Shown one piece after another: positions 16,557 through 24,934 of a stretch of 64,000 nucleotides of DNA (position 1 is its first letter; each line of letters opens with the position of its first letter). Position numbers and translations under genes: made by a program. This stretch comes from Planctomycetota bacterium (GTDB taxonomy: Bacteria > Planctomycetota > B15-G4): positions 35,590-99,589 of the forward strand of contig JAJDEO010000040.1 of the NCBI GenBank assembly GCA_029259745.1, given 5' to 3'. A model generated the notes under the pieces. The model was not told where the DNA came from and made no database searches. It saw only the letters and a list, made by a program, of their open reading frames with translations.

Positions 16557-17785
16557 ACGACGGCAGGCAGGCAACGCGTCCCTCTGCCGCCCTGTTCACA
16601 CTCCTCTACGCGGCCGAAGGTGCGCCGATCGGATTGATCTGGTGGGCTCTTCCGGTCTGGATGCGCATGGACGGCGTTGCCTCGGCAGACATCGCACGCG
16701 CGATGTCCTGGGTCGCGTGGCCATGGGCGCTGAAGTTCCTCTGGGCACCGCTCGTCGACCTCATGCGGACGGAGCGCTTCGGCCTCGTCGGTTGGATCGT
16801 CACGAGCCAGCTCGCGATGGCCGCGACACTCACGCCGCTGCTCTTCATGGACATGGTGGCGTCGATCGAAGTCGTCGTCACGCTGCTCGTCGGGCATGCC
16901 GTCGCCGCGTCCATCCAAGACGCTTCGATCGACACGTTGGCGATCCATACGATCGCGGAAGAGCGCCGCGGAGTCCTCAACGGCTGGATGCAAGTGGGCC
17001 TGCTCGGGGCTCGGGGCGTGTTTGGAGGTGGCGCCGTCCTCGCTGCCGTGCACGTCGGGCGCGACGCGGTCGTCGGCGTGATGCTGTTCGTGATCCTCGC
17101 CGTCGCCCTGGCCGTTCGACGAACCACGCGCGGCATCGGCGTGCCGCCGCGAACACCCTGGCCCACGTATCGCGAGGCGATTTCCACGATGGTCAAGCGT
17201 CGTGAGATGTGGCTCGGGTTCTTCGTCGCCGCCACCGTCGGTGCGGGCTTCGAGTCGCTCGCATCCATGGGCGGCCCGCTGCTCATCGACCGCGGCGCGA
17301 GCGAGGACACGACGGGCTTCTTCTTCCTCGCACCCGCCGTCGTCGCGATGGCACTCGGCGCGCTCGTCGGCGGCCGGTTCGCTGATCGCATCGGTCGGCG
17401 CCGCGCGGCGATGATCACGCAAGGCCTCGCTGCCGGCCTCGTGATCACGATCGGCGTCGCGACGTGGCGCCTCCCACTGGCAATCGGTGCCGGGCCCTAT
17501 CTCGCGCTGCTCGGTGCGCTGTACCTCGCTGCCGGCGCCGCAACGGCGGCACTCTACAGCGCGTTGATGGATCTCGTCGACGCGCGCGCTGCCGGCCTCC
17601 AGTTCTGCGTCTTCATGGCTGGGATCAACGTCTGCTACGTCTGGTCGACGCGCACGCTGGCGTCGATCATGGAAGCGCACGACCTCGGGACGGCCCTCAC
17701 CGTCTTGGGCGGATGTTCTCTCGCAGCACTGCCGTTGATCAACCTGCTCGAACCCCGCAAGCTCGTCCCTGTCGCTTCGGCTTGA
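16553..17785 (+). CDS. AmpG-like MFS transporter
   Basis: This about 410-residue protein has around 12 membrane helices. The N-terminal LYAAEGAPIGLIWWALPVWM followed by LKFLWAPLVDLMR matches the AmpG/acetyl-CoA transporter branch of the major facilitator superfamily; the sixth-seventh helix region has GGRFADRIGRRRA, the classic MFS loop. AmpG members import muropeptides, but other substrates exist in this branch. The GTG at 16553 overlaps the previous stop in a GTGA, with AGAGCGGGA upstream; an ATG at 16508 is in frame but lies within the hydrolase gene. Coupling to a hydrolase/acetyltransferase hints at uptake of the substrate that enzyme modifies. Confidence 0.85.
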   Translation: MNDGRQATRPSAALFTLLYAAEGAPIGLIWWALPVWMRMDGVASADIARAMSWVAWPWALKFLWAPLVDLMRTERFGLVGWIVTSQLAMAATLTPLLFMDMVASIEVVVTLLVGHAVAASIQDASIDTLAIHTIAEERRGVLNGWMQVGLLGARGVFGGGAVLAAVHVGRDAVVGVMLFVILAVALAVRRTTRGIGVPPRTPWPTYREAISTMVKRREMWLGFFVAATVGAGFESLASMGGPLLIDRGASEDTTGFFFLAPAVVAMALGALVGGRFADRIGRRRAAMITQGLAAGLVITIGVATWRLPLAIGAGPYLALLGALYLAAGAATAALYSALMDLVDARAAGLQFCVFMAGINVCYVWSTRTLASIMEAHDLGTALTVLGGCSLAALPLINLLEPRKLVPVASA

Positions 17786-17827
17786 CAGCGTCACCACTCC
17801 CCTTCGGACTCTTCGGACCCTCCTACG

Positions 17828-18307
17828 ATGATCGACGATGACAACCCGCTGACGGTCTACCTCTCGGGCGAGATCCACACCGAGTGGCGCGACGAGATCG
17901 TCGACGGCTGCGAGGAGAGCGACCTGCCCGTCGAGTTCGTCGCGCCCGTGACGGAGCACGCAGACTCCGACGCCTGTGGCACGAAGATCCTCGGCAAGGA
18001 GAAGAGCGACTTCTGGCGCGACCACAAGAGCGCGAAGATCAACGCGATCCGCACGCGCCTGCTGCTCGAACGGGCCGACGTCGTCGTCGTGCGCTTCGGC
18101 GACAAGTACCGCCAGTGGAACGCGGCGTTCGAGGCCGGCTCGGCCGTGAGCGACGGGACGCCGATCATCACGCTGCACGACGAGAGCCTCGACCACGCGC
18201 TCAAGGAGATCGACGCGGCGGCCTTGGCGGTTGCGCGGACAACCGCGCAGGTCGTCGAGATCCTGCGCTACGTCACCGAAGGCGAGCTGGCCGAGAGCGA
18301 CGAGTAG
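17828..18307 (+). CDS. ytoQ: YtoQ family protein
   Basis: The 159-residue protein closely follows the YtoQ/TIGR03646 pattern: LTVYLSGEIHTEWRDEI, ILGKEKSDFWRDHKSAKINA, RTRLLLERADVVVVRFGDKY, RQWNAAFEAGSA and SLDHALKEIDAAA. The fold resembles nucleoside deoxyribosyltransferase-like Rossmann proteins; biochemical function is not established. The ATG at 17828 is assumed; family members begin just ahead of LTVYLSG. Note that TACGAT at 17824-17829 overlaps this codon, so if it is a real -10 the true start would be slightly downstream. Confidence 0.85.
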   Translation: MIDDDNPLTVYLSGEIHTEWRDEIVDGCEESDLPVEFVAPVTEHADSDACGTKILGKEKSDFWRDHKSAKINAIRTRLLLERADVVVVRFGDKYRQWNAAFEAGSAVSDGTPIITLHDESLDHALKEIDAAALAVARTTAQVVEILRYVTEGELAESDE

Positions 18308-18355
18308 CCAAACGGCAGGAGCGTCGGCGCCTCGCGCGCCTCCGCAGGAACTCCG

Positions 18356-20563
18356 TCACGAGCAGCCGCAGCACTTGAAGATGATCCCGCAGTCTTTGAC
18401 GATGTTGCAGAACTTGCCCGACTCACACTCTATGAACACCAGTTTGCCGACGCAGTTGAATGCCGAGCCACACTGGCAGCAGAAGTCGGCGCACTTCGGG
18501 GCGAGGAGCGCTTCGAGGTCATAGACCGCGTCGCAGGCGCGGATGTTCACCCAGCGATCACCGTAGCTCGATGTCGTGTCGTGGAAGGACGTCGAGAAGA
18601 CGGGACCACGGCCGAGTTCGACCTCGGTGTGACCGAAGACGGTCGACGCTCGCCAGCAGATGAGATCCTCGAACCCCGCGGGTTCCGTGCGGGCGTACAA
18701 GGTGATCGGCGTCTCGTCATCGAGACGTTCGACGTCGGGAGACGGCTCGATGATCGTCTCGAAGGCAACGATCGGGATGCCGTCGACCGACCCTTCCCAC
18801 CCCCCCGTGAGCACGTGTCCTCCGGCACGGGCCAGCGACACGACGGCGCCGTCCCCGAGAACCTCGAACACCGTGTCGCCGTCCATCCATTCGGTCAATG
18901 GCTCGAACCCTGCCGGCGTCGTCTGCACGGACAGACGCATGCTGCGCCTGACGGACGTCGCGAGGACACCGTCGACTTCCGCGATGACGGCGGGCGAGCC
19001 CATGAGGAAGCTGAAGATGGTGCCGTCCGAAGGATCCACCGGCGTGACCCCGACGATGGAGAAGTTCACGCCTGACGCGGGCAGGTCCACGGCCGTGAAC
19101 GTCATGGTCCGCGACACCAACACTCCATCCACGACGGCCTCGGCCGTCACCGTGTAGTCACCGGGTTCGCTGAACTCCAACTCGGCGAGAGCTGCTCCGT
19201 CCGACGGAAGCGAGCGCGCACCGTCCCATGTGATCGGCTGCGCCGCACCTTGCGACGTCGCACCGTAGAGCGCACGGAGCTCGGCGAAGTCGAAACCATC
19301 GACGACGCCCGAGCCGTCGATGTCCGCGCGCCACGCTCCGGGCTGGCCCTGGACCGCCATGTGACCGCGCAGATCTTCGGTGTCGAAGTGACTCACGAGA
19401 CCGTCGCCGTCGATGTCGCCGACGAGGACGACCTCGGCGCGCAGCATCACGGATACGCCGACCGGCACGTGGGTGCTCGCGGGTGCCGCGTGCCACGCTC
19501 GCGTGAGCCCGGCGATGGGACCGAGCTCGATGCGCAGATCGGACGCCGCAACCGAGGCGCTCGGCGACTCGGCGGGGCACGTTACAGCATCAGATGCGGC
19601 GACCGCGTTGTCGGCCTTCACACCCGTCCACGAACCATCGAGCGTGTCGTTCTCGAAGACCGCTGTGAACACAGGTTCACCTCCCAGCACCGGTGCGGCG
19701 GTCCCGGTCTTCGTGCTCGATAGCCACGTGATATGCGTCTCGTATCCCGCCGGTTCCGTGGTGGCGCGAAAGCGCAGCGGTTGACCCACGACGAACTCGT
19801 CGGTTGGCGCGATGGACACCGAGTACGTCTCCATGTCGAGCCACTGCTGCACTCCTGCGCGTGTCACGGAGACGGTGTGCACACCCGGTTCGACGAACAC
19901 CCCGTGCCATGTGCTTCCGAGCCCCACCGCGACCCCGTCGACCACCCATTCGATCGGCCACGCGTCATCGGGTGCAACGGCGACACCGAAGGTCAGGGGC
20001 TTCTGGATCGATGTCACGTAGCGGCTCGCCGAGAGACGACTCACGCGTGCAATCGAACCACCGAAGAACGCGCCCATGGTCTCTTCGTTTGACAGATAGC
20101 CCGCGAGATCCGAGCCATGGTCGACCGTGATCGGCGCCGGCGATGCGAGCGACACCGGGACCCTCTCGACGACCTCGATGACACAGCGATTTGTCGGCGT
20201 CTTGGCCCCAGCTGACGAGCCGAGCGAGAGGACGGTGGTCGAGGTCACCTCGAAGCGTCCCGGCACTTGCGTGGTGAAGCTGGCCAGCGAGGACGTGCTC
20301 CCATCCTCGATCTCGTCTGCACCCTCCCACTCGACGTCGTCCTGAGGCGCCTTGGGCTGCTGGAAGGTGAGGCTCGTGCCGCGTGGAACCGTGATCGTCT
20401 GCGGCGCCTCGTGCCATCCAACCGTGAACCCGGTGATTGGCCCGACCATCAGGGCTGCCTGATCCGCAGCGGCACTGACTTCGGGCGAAAGCGAAGTCTG
20501 GGCGTGGAGCACAGATGTCCACACCAGGGCGAACCACAGAATGCATCGGATCGTCGACTTCAT
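18356..20563 (-). CDS. Secreted duplicated beta-rich protein with dockerin-like insert and Cys-rich tail
   Basis: The 735-residue protein starts at the ATG at 20563 after GAGGAGCTGAGAG and has a signal peptide (IRCILWFALVWTSVLHAQ). Two copies of the same architecture are visible: GPITGFTVGWHEAP at 41-54 versus GPIAGLTRAWHAAP at 348-361, and RATTEPAGYETHITW at 266-280 versus ARTEPAGFEDLICW at 624-637. A dockerin type I-like pair of Ca-binding loops (DIDGDGLVSHFDTEDL and DIDGSGVVDGFDFAEL, 383-434) sits inside the second copy. The last 45 residues hold 11 cysteines. Role unknown; probably an extracellular binding or scaffold protein. Confidence 0.8.
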   Translation of the reverse strand: MKSTIRCILWFALVWTSVLHAQTSLSPEVSAAADQAALMVGPITGFTVGWHEAPQTITVPRGTSLTFQQPKAPQDDVEWEGADEIEDGSTSSLASFTTQVPGRFEVTSTTVLSLGSSAGAKTPTNRCVIEVVERVPVSLASPAPITVDHGSDLAGYLSNEETMGAFFGGSIARVSRLSASRYVTSIQKPLTFGVAVAPDDAWPIEWVVDGVAVGLGSTWHGVFVEPGVHTVSVTRAGVQQWLDMETYSVSIAPTDEFVVGQPLRFRATTEPAGYETHITWLSSTKTGTAAPVLGGEPVFTAVFENDTLDGSWTGVKADNAVAASDAVTCPAESPSASVAASDLRIELGPIAGLTRAWHAAPASTHVPVGVSVMLRAEVVLVGDIDGDGLVSHFDTEDLRGHMAVQGQPGAWRADIDGSGVVDGFDFAELRALYGATSQGAAQPITWDGARSLPSDGAALAELEFSEPGDYTVTAEAVVDGVLVSRTMTFTAVDLPASGVNFSIVGVTPVDPSDGTIFSFLMGSPAVIAEVDGVLATSVRRSMRLSVQTTPAGFEPLTEWMDGDTVFEVLGDGAVVSLARAGGHVLTGGWEGSVDGIPIVAFETIIEPSPDVERLDDETPITLYARTEPAGFEDLICWRASTVFGHTEVELGRGPVFSTSFHDTTSSYGDRWVNIRACDAVYDLEALLAPKCADFCCQCGSAFNCVGKLVFIECESGKFCNIVKDCGIIFKCCGCS

Positions 20564-20786
20564 CTCTCAGCTCCTCGAGCGCGCGTTGTGATCGAGCCTC
20601 GCTGGTCCGCAGCGGTCGGCTCGGGACTTCGGCGACACATGCCAGTCCCAACACGTCTCATCGCAATCGGCGTCGAGTGCGGGACATGAATCTCGAGATG
20701 ACGACGGGTTCGCCGCGAGGTCTGACGCGCCAGCGCTGTCGGCCGCTGCCCCCTGACGCTGGAACACTGCTCGCCCCCGGTTCACA

Positions 20787-22496
20787 ATGTCCGCCATGGC
20801 AGCGATCCCCGTCGCCGTCGTGTGCTTGGCCTGCCTGGCACTCGGCTATCGGCTCTACAGCAAGCACCTCGCCACGCGCATCTTCGGTGTGCAGGCCGAC
20901 GAGCCGATGCCGTCGGTCGTGCACGAGGACGGCGTCGACTTCGTCCCCACGAAGCCGGAGGTGCTCTGGGGACACCATTTCGCGTCGATCGCCGGGGCCG
21001 CGCCGATCCTCGGGCCTGCGATGGCGATCGTCTGGGGCTGGGTGCCGGCGCTGACCTGGGTTGTCGTCGGCGTGATCTTCATGGGCGCGGCGCACGACTT
21101 CGGTGCACTCGTCCTCTCGATCCGGCACGACGGCAAGTCGGTGGGTTCGCTCACCGAGCGTTTCATCGGCCCGCGCTCGCGCGTGCTCTTCCTGCTGATC
21201 ATCTTCTTCCTGATCTGGCTGGTGGGCGCCGTGTTCGCCTTCGCGATCGCGAACCTGTTCGTCGGTTACCCGGCGAGCATCCTGCCGGTGAACCTCGAGA
21301 TCCTCGTGGCGCTGTTCATCGGCTGGTGGGGCTTCGTGAAGAAGCGGTCGCTGCTCGTGCCGTCGATCGTCGCGCTGGTCGGGCTGTACCTCGTCATCGC
21401 GGGGACGGCTACCGGCACGCTGCCCGTGCCGTCGGAAGGCTCGATCTTCCTGAGCAAGAACTTTTGGCTCGTCGGGCTCATGCTCTACGCGTTCATCGCG
21501 TCGAACCTGCCCGTCTGGCTGCTGCTCCAACCGCGCGACCTCATCAACAGCCACCAGCTGATCGTCGGTCTGGGCGCGCTCTACCTCGGCTTCTTCCTGA
21601 CGGCGCCGACGTTCGTCGCGCCGCCCGTCGGCGACCTCGCGGCGCTGCCGGCCGTCTTCCCGCTGCTCTTCGTGACCATCGCGTGCGGGGCGATCTCGGG
21701 CTTTCATGGGCTCGTGAGCTCGGGGACGACGTCCAAGCAGCTCGCGTGTGCGACCGACGCGCGTCCGATCGGCTACGGCGCGATGCTCTGCGAGGCCGCG
21801 CTCGCCATTCTCGCAACGATGGCCGTCGCCTCGGGGCAGTGGCTCGGTGCCGAACACACGTCGGCCTGGGGATATCTCGACACGACGATCCGTGCCTCGG
21901 CGCTCGACTCGGCCGTGCCGCTGCCGCAAGTCGGTCAGGCGCTCGGCGCATTCGTCAACGGCGCCGCGAGCTTCCTCACCGCACTGGGCGTCCCGGGCTC
22001 GATCGGCAGCACCGTCGTCGCCGTGCTCGTCATCTCCTTCGCCGCCACGAGCCTCGATACCGCGCTGCGCATCCAGCGCTTCGTGCTCGGTGAACTCGGC
22101 GAGGCCTACGACATCGCGCCGCTGCGCAACCGCTGGTTCGCGGGCACGGTCGCCGTCGGTTCGGTGCTGATCCTCATCTGGGCCGACTACGACGAAGGCG
22201 CCAAGAGCCTCTGGCCCGTCTTCGGTGCGACCAACCAGGTGCTCGCCGCGTTCACGCTGCTGATCTGCGCGCTGTACCTGCGATCGATCGGGCGCAAGAC
22301 CAAGGCCTATTCGATCCCCGCCGTCATCGTGATGGTGATCACGATGGCCGCCATGGCGCTCCAGATCTGGCGCGACGTGGCGGCCGAGAAGTGGCTCGTG
22401 GCCGGCGTCGGCGCGGTGATCGCGCTGCTCACCACGTGGGTTGCGTTCGAGGGCGCCTTGGCATGGCGACGCGGCAGCGAGACGCGCGCGACCTGA
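20787..22496 (+). CDS. cstA: Carbon starvation protein CstA (short form), peptide/pyruvate transporter
   Basis: The 569-residue polytopic membrane protein shows the CstA hallmark GHHFASIAGAAPILGPA at about residues 72-88, the preceding FVPTKPEVLWG, and FHGLVSSGTTSKQLAC near 310-325. Around 16 helices are expected. CstA proteins import peptides or pyruvate under carbon limitation. The length matches the shorter CstA branch (E. coli CstA is about 700 residues). An ATG at 20796 is an alternative start. It stands alone, divergent from the dockerin-like protein gene; no CRP-like site could be confidently seen. Confidence 0.92.
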   Translation: MSAMAAIPVAVVCLACLALGYRLYSKHLATRIFGVQADEPMPSVVHEDGVDFVPTKPEVLWGHHFASIAGAAPILGPAMAIVWGWVPALTWVVVGVIFMGAAHDFGALVLSIRHDGKSVGSLTERFIGPRSRVLFLLIIFFLIWLVGAVFAFAIANLFVGYPASILPVNLEILVALFIGWWGFVKKRSLLVPSIVALVGLYLVIAGTATGTLPVPSEGSIFLSKNFWLVGLMLYAFIASNLPVWLLLQPRDLINSHQLIVGLGALYLGFFLTAPTFVAPPVGDLAALPAVFPLLFVTIACGAISGFHGLVSSGTTSKQLACATDARPIGYGAMLCEAALAILATMAVASGQWLGAEHTSAWGYLDTTIRASALDSAVPLPQVGQALGAFVNGAASFLTALGVPGSIGSTVVAVLVISFAATSLDTALRIQRFVLGELGEAYDIAPLRNRWFAGTVAVGSVLILIWADYDEGAKSLWPVFGATNQVLAAFTLLICALYLRSIGRKTKAYSIPAVIVMVITMAAMALQIWRDVAAEKWLVAGVGAVIALLTTWVAFEGALAWRRGSETRAT

Positions 22497-22503
22497 ATGC
22501 GCG

Positions 22504-23508
22504 TCAGGGTGTCGGGGCGCTGAGAAGCGCGTTGTCGTAGCGGAAGAGCGAGAACTCGCCGCCGTCGTCGACGGTGAGATAGAGTCGCGAGATCTCGTCG
22601 ACCGAGCCCTTCAGCGCGAGTCCTTCGTACGAGCGCCAACTCGGACCGCGGAAGAGTGTGACGTCGGTGAACTCGCGGTGGGACGCATCGGCAGCAGGGT
22701 GCGATGCCAAGCCCGACACTCCCACGGCGATCGACGTCCGCCGGCCGAGCAGCGCGACCATGCGACCGGCGTCACGATCGAACTCGAGCCCGACGACACT
22801 GGGCGGAACGTCGCCGATGAAGCCGCCGATCGGCATGCGGTATTCGCCGACGAACTCGGCCTCGCTCGAAGCCCGGTCGAGGTCGAAGGCAAAGACGCCC
22901 CCGCCGTTCTGATGGCCGACGAAGATCAGCCCACCCATGCCGTGACGGCTGACGCGCAGTGTGCCCGTCCCATCGACGAATCCGCCCGCCGACAGCTGCG
23001 CATCGGGCACGAACGTGATGCCCTCGGCGCCACGCTTGCCACTGAGTGGCAGATGGCGGCTCGTGTCGTAGACGCGCTCGACGCGCGCCTCGCCGTACAC
23101 CGAGACGTCGACCTCATAGATCTTTTCCTCGCCCTCGACGATGAGGAAGACGACGTCGTCGGCGAAGTCCGCAAAGGTGACACCCTCGCAGTCACCGATT
23201 CGCTGCCACTCGGCCACGACGCCGTCACGCGTGACGAACTCGAGTCCGACGTTCGCATCTTCTCGCAGCACCCACAGCCGACTCTCACGCCCCGGCCCGT
23301 TGCGACAGACCCAGAGCGTCTCCGTGACGGGGTTCCAGACCGCGCCGCTGAGATCCTCGCCGAACTCGTCCGAGATCATCGTGAGGTTCGCGGCCTCGTT
23401 CTCGGATTCGGCGGGCCACATGAGCTTCGTCGACACCGGCATGTTGCACGCCGACGTGAGCACAAGCGCGATGAGCGCAGCGAGACGAGTGAAGTGGTTT
23501 CGCGACAT
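22504..23508 (-). CDS. Lipoprotein with SdiA-regulated/phytase-like beta-propeller
   Basis: The start at 23508 has a strong site (GAGGAG seven nt upstream) and gives a lipoprotein signal ending LTSAC at residues about 17-21. The ~310-residue mature part reads as a six-bladed propeller: LSGAVWNPVTETLWVCRNG, DCEGVTFADFADDVVFLI, GAEGITFVPDAQLSAGG, PSVVGLEFDRDAGRMVAL. This pattern fits the SdiA-regulated (YjiK) and esterase-like phytase families. It is cell-envelope anchored; ligand unknown. The gene ends 7 bp from the converging cstA stop. The longer frame to 23625 overlaps the next gene and is rejected. Confidence 0.75.
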   Translation of the reverse strand: MSRNHFTRLAALIALVLTSACNMPVSTKLMWPAESENEAANLTMISDEFGEDLSGAVWNPVTETLWVCRNGPGRESRLWVLREDANVGLEFVTRDGVVAEWQRIGDCEGVTFADFADDVVFLIVEGEEKIYEVDVSVYGEARVERVYDTSRHLPLSGKRGAEGITFVPDAQLSAGGFVDGTGTLRVSRHGMGGLIFVGHQNGGGVFAFDLDRASSEAEFVGEYRMPIGGFIGDVPPSVVGLEFDRDAGRMVALLGRRTSIAVGVSGLASHPAADASHREFTDVTLFRGPSWRSYEGLALKGSVDEISRLYLTVDDGGEFSLFRYDNALLSAPTP

Positions 23509-23605
23509 GACGGACTCCTCGGCGTGCGGCGGGTCTTCCCGACATTCCTCTCGGCAGGCCGCAGCGCGGAAGTGAAACCTCACGGCGCAGAACGCGAGTT
23601 CGGGC

Positions 23606-24508
23606 TCACGCGTCGAGCGTTTCACCCGCCGTCACGGCGAAGTCCAGCACGTTGCCCGCCGGGGGCATCGGACACGTCGTGTACGGGCTGAACGCACACG
23701 GCGGGTTGTACGCGCGATTGAAGTCGATCGTCGTCGTGCCGTCGGAATCCGGTGCGGGCACCGAGAGAAAACGCCCCCCGCCGTACGTCGCCATGCCGTT
23801 CGTCGCGTCGCCGAAGATGACGAAGAGCCCGGCAGCCGGGTCGCCCGTCGCGACGAGTCGGACCTCGTCGCCCTCGTGTTCGAAGACGAGGTCGCCGTAC
23901 GTCGTGTCGGCGTAGCTCGATCCGAGGACGTTCGGCACGGCGAGGTCGAGCGGCGCGTCATGGGGTTCAAAGCGCGCGGTCTTCTTCCACGTTCCATCAA
24001 TCGCGAAGCGCGTGGGCCCGACGAACTCCGCGAGGATCGGACTCTTCGGGTCGCTCACGCGCACACCGATCTGCCCCGCCCTGTCGATGACCCACATCGT
24101 GAGCCCTTCGATGAAGAGCTGCGTCGCGGCACCGCCAGCGTCGCTGAGGAGCTCGAGCGTCGACGTGACGGGCGTGGCATCCGACTCGGTGACGGCCACG
24201 CCGGGCGCCGGCGTGAACGACACGAGCGCGCCGGTCCGCGTGAAGACGCCGACCGCCGCCGGGGCACTCCCGGAAGGCAACCGCACGTCCGCGCCCTCGA
24301 ACGCGCCGACCGTGTTGTCGCCCTCGGCAAGCCACGCGAGTTCGACGATCGAGAGATACCCCGTCGGCCGCCGGAGTGACGCCTCGCGCTCCGCGTGCCA
24401 GGCCTCGATCTCGGCCCGGTGCTCAGGCGTGGTCGTCGGCTCGCCGGAGCCGCAGGACGTGAGCGCGAAGAGGGCAGCGAGAAGAGCGAGGGAGCGGACG
24501 TAGGGCAT
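23606..24508 (-). CDS. DUF1684 lipoprotein
   Basis: The 300-residue protein has a lipoprotein signal with ALTSCGSG (Cys19). DUF1684 features are clear: WHAEREASLRRPTGYLSIVELAWL near the N-terminus, RFAIDGTWKKTARFEPHD, and the terminal DFNRAYNPPCAFSPYTTCPMPP. No enzymatic activity is established for this family. It is 97 bp upstream of the propeller lipoprotein start in the same orientation. A minus-strand TATCGT at 24564-24569 lies 56 nt upstream of the ATG and is a plausible -10. Confidence 0.88.
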   Translation of the reverse strand: MPYVRSLALLAALFALTSCGSGEPTTTPEHRAEIEAWHAEREASLRRPTGYLSIVELAWLAEGDNTVGAFEGADVRLPSGSAPAAVGVFTRTGALVSFTPAPGVAVTESDATPVTSTLELLSDAGGAATQLFIEGLTMWVIDRAGQIGVRVSDPKSPILAEFVGPTRFAIDGTWKKTARFEPHDAPLDLAVPNVLGSSYADTTYGDLVFEHEGDEVRLVATGDPAAGLFVIFGDATNGMATYGGGRFLSVPAPDSDGTTTIDFNRAYNPPCAFSPYTTCPMPPAGNVLDFAVTAGETLDA

Positions 24509-24563
24509 GGGGAGCGACTCGGCGAGAGTGACGTAGCCGCCCGACGCCTCGGGCGGTCACGCG

Positions 24564-24569
24564 ACGATA
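24564..24569 (-). promoter_or_regulatory. Candidate -10 (TATCGT) for the DUF1684 lipoprotein
   Basis: The minus strand reads TATCGT 56 nt upstream of the ATG at 24508. The identical hexamer precedes the cytochrome c gene (28905-28910). Confidence 0.4.
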
Positions 24570-24592
24570 CTCGACGAGACCCGCGATACGAA

Positions 24593-24781
24593 TCAGAGGG
24601 TCGTCGGCCACGCGGTCGAGGAGGATGAACCGGCATCGAAGTGCGCTTTCTCCGGAACGGCTTCCTGCGCGTCGGCGTGCGCGCCACTCGCCAGCGAAGC
24701 CCAGAACAAGCCGAGCGCCAACACCAGACGCAGCGCGCCCGAGGTCTTGTCCGCATGACGCGGACGAATCGAGCGTCCCAT
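24593..24781 (-). CDS. Small exported protein, 62 residues, unknown
   Basis: The short frame has a charged N-terminus, a hydrophobic segment (LRLVLALGLFWASLASGAHA) and a signal-peptidase-like AHADA site, leaving a ~25-residue tail. GGGAAGGG lies about 6 nt ahead of the ATG at 24781, which supports translation. It could be a real small secreted peptide or the 5' end of a decayed gene. The rest of 24509-24934 shows no gene; it is 3' flanked by the DUF1684 promoter. Confidence 0.45.
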   Translation of the reverse strand: MGRSIRPRHADKTSGALRLVLALGLFWASLASGAHADAQEAVPEKAHFDAGSSSSTAWPTTL

Positions 24782-24934
24782 GAAGCACCCTTCCCGTCGG
24801 CGCGACCTGCAACGGGCAAGATCCCCTCTCGCTCCGACGCCCGCGCTCAGTGACCGGGTGTATCGTTACGAGAAAACCGAGAACTGGCAAGCACCCAGAA
24901 GTCGGACGACTCCACCTCGCGGCTCAGCGGCCGC

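Noticed and set aside
17824..17829. TACGAT as the promoter of ytoQ
   Set aside because: It overlaps the ATG used for translation, so either the start or the element is wrong. Not listed as a promoter because the element is short and occurs by chance elsewhere.
18356..20563. Cellulosome component because of the dockerin-like loops
   Set aside because: No cohesin, scaffoldin or glycoside hydrolase is in the window; dockerin-type loops are common in planctomycete proteins outside cellulosomes.
20658..21929. A 423-residue frame opposite cstA
   Set aside because: Arg/Asp/His/Glu-rich low-complexity translation typical of antisense frames; the cstA frame is an unmistakable membrane protein.
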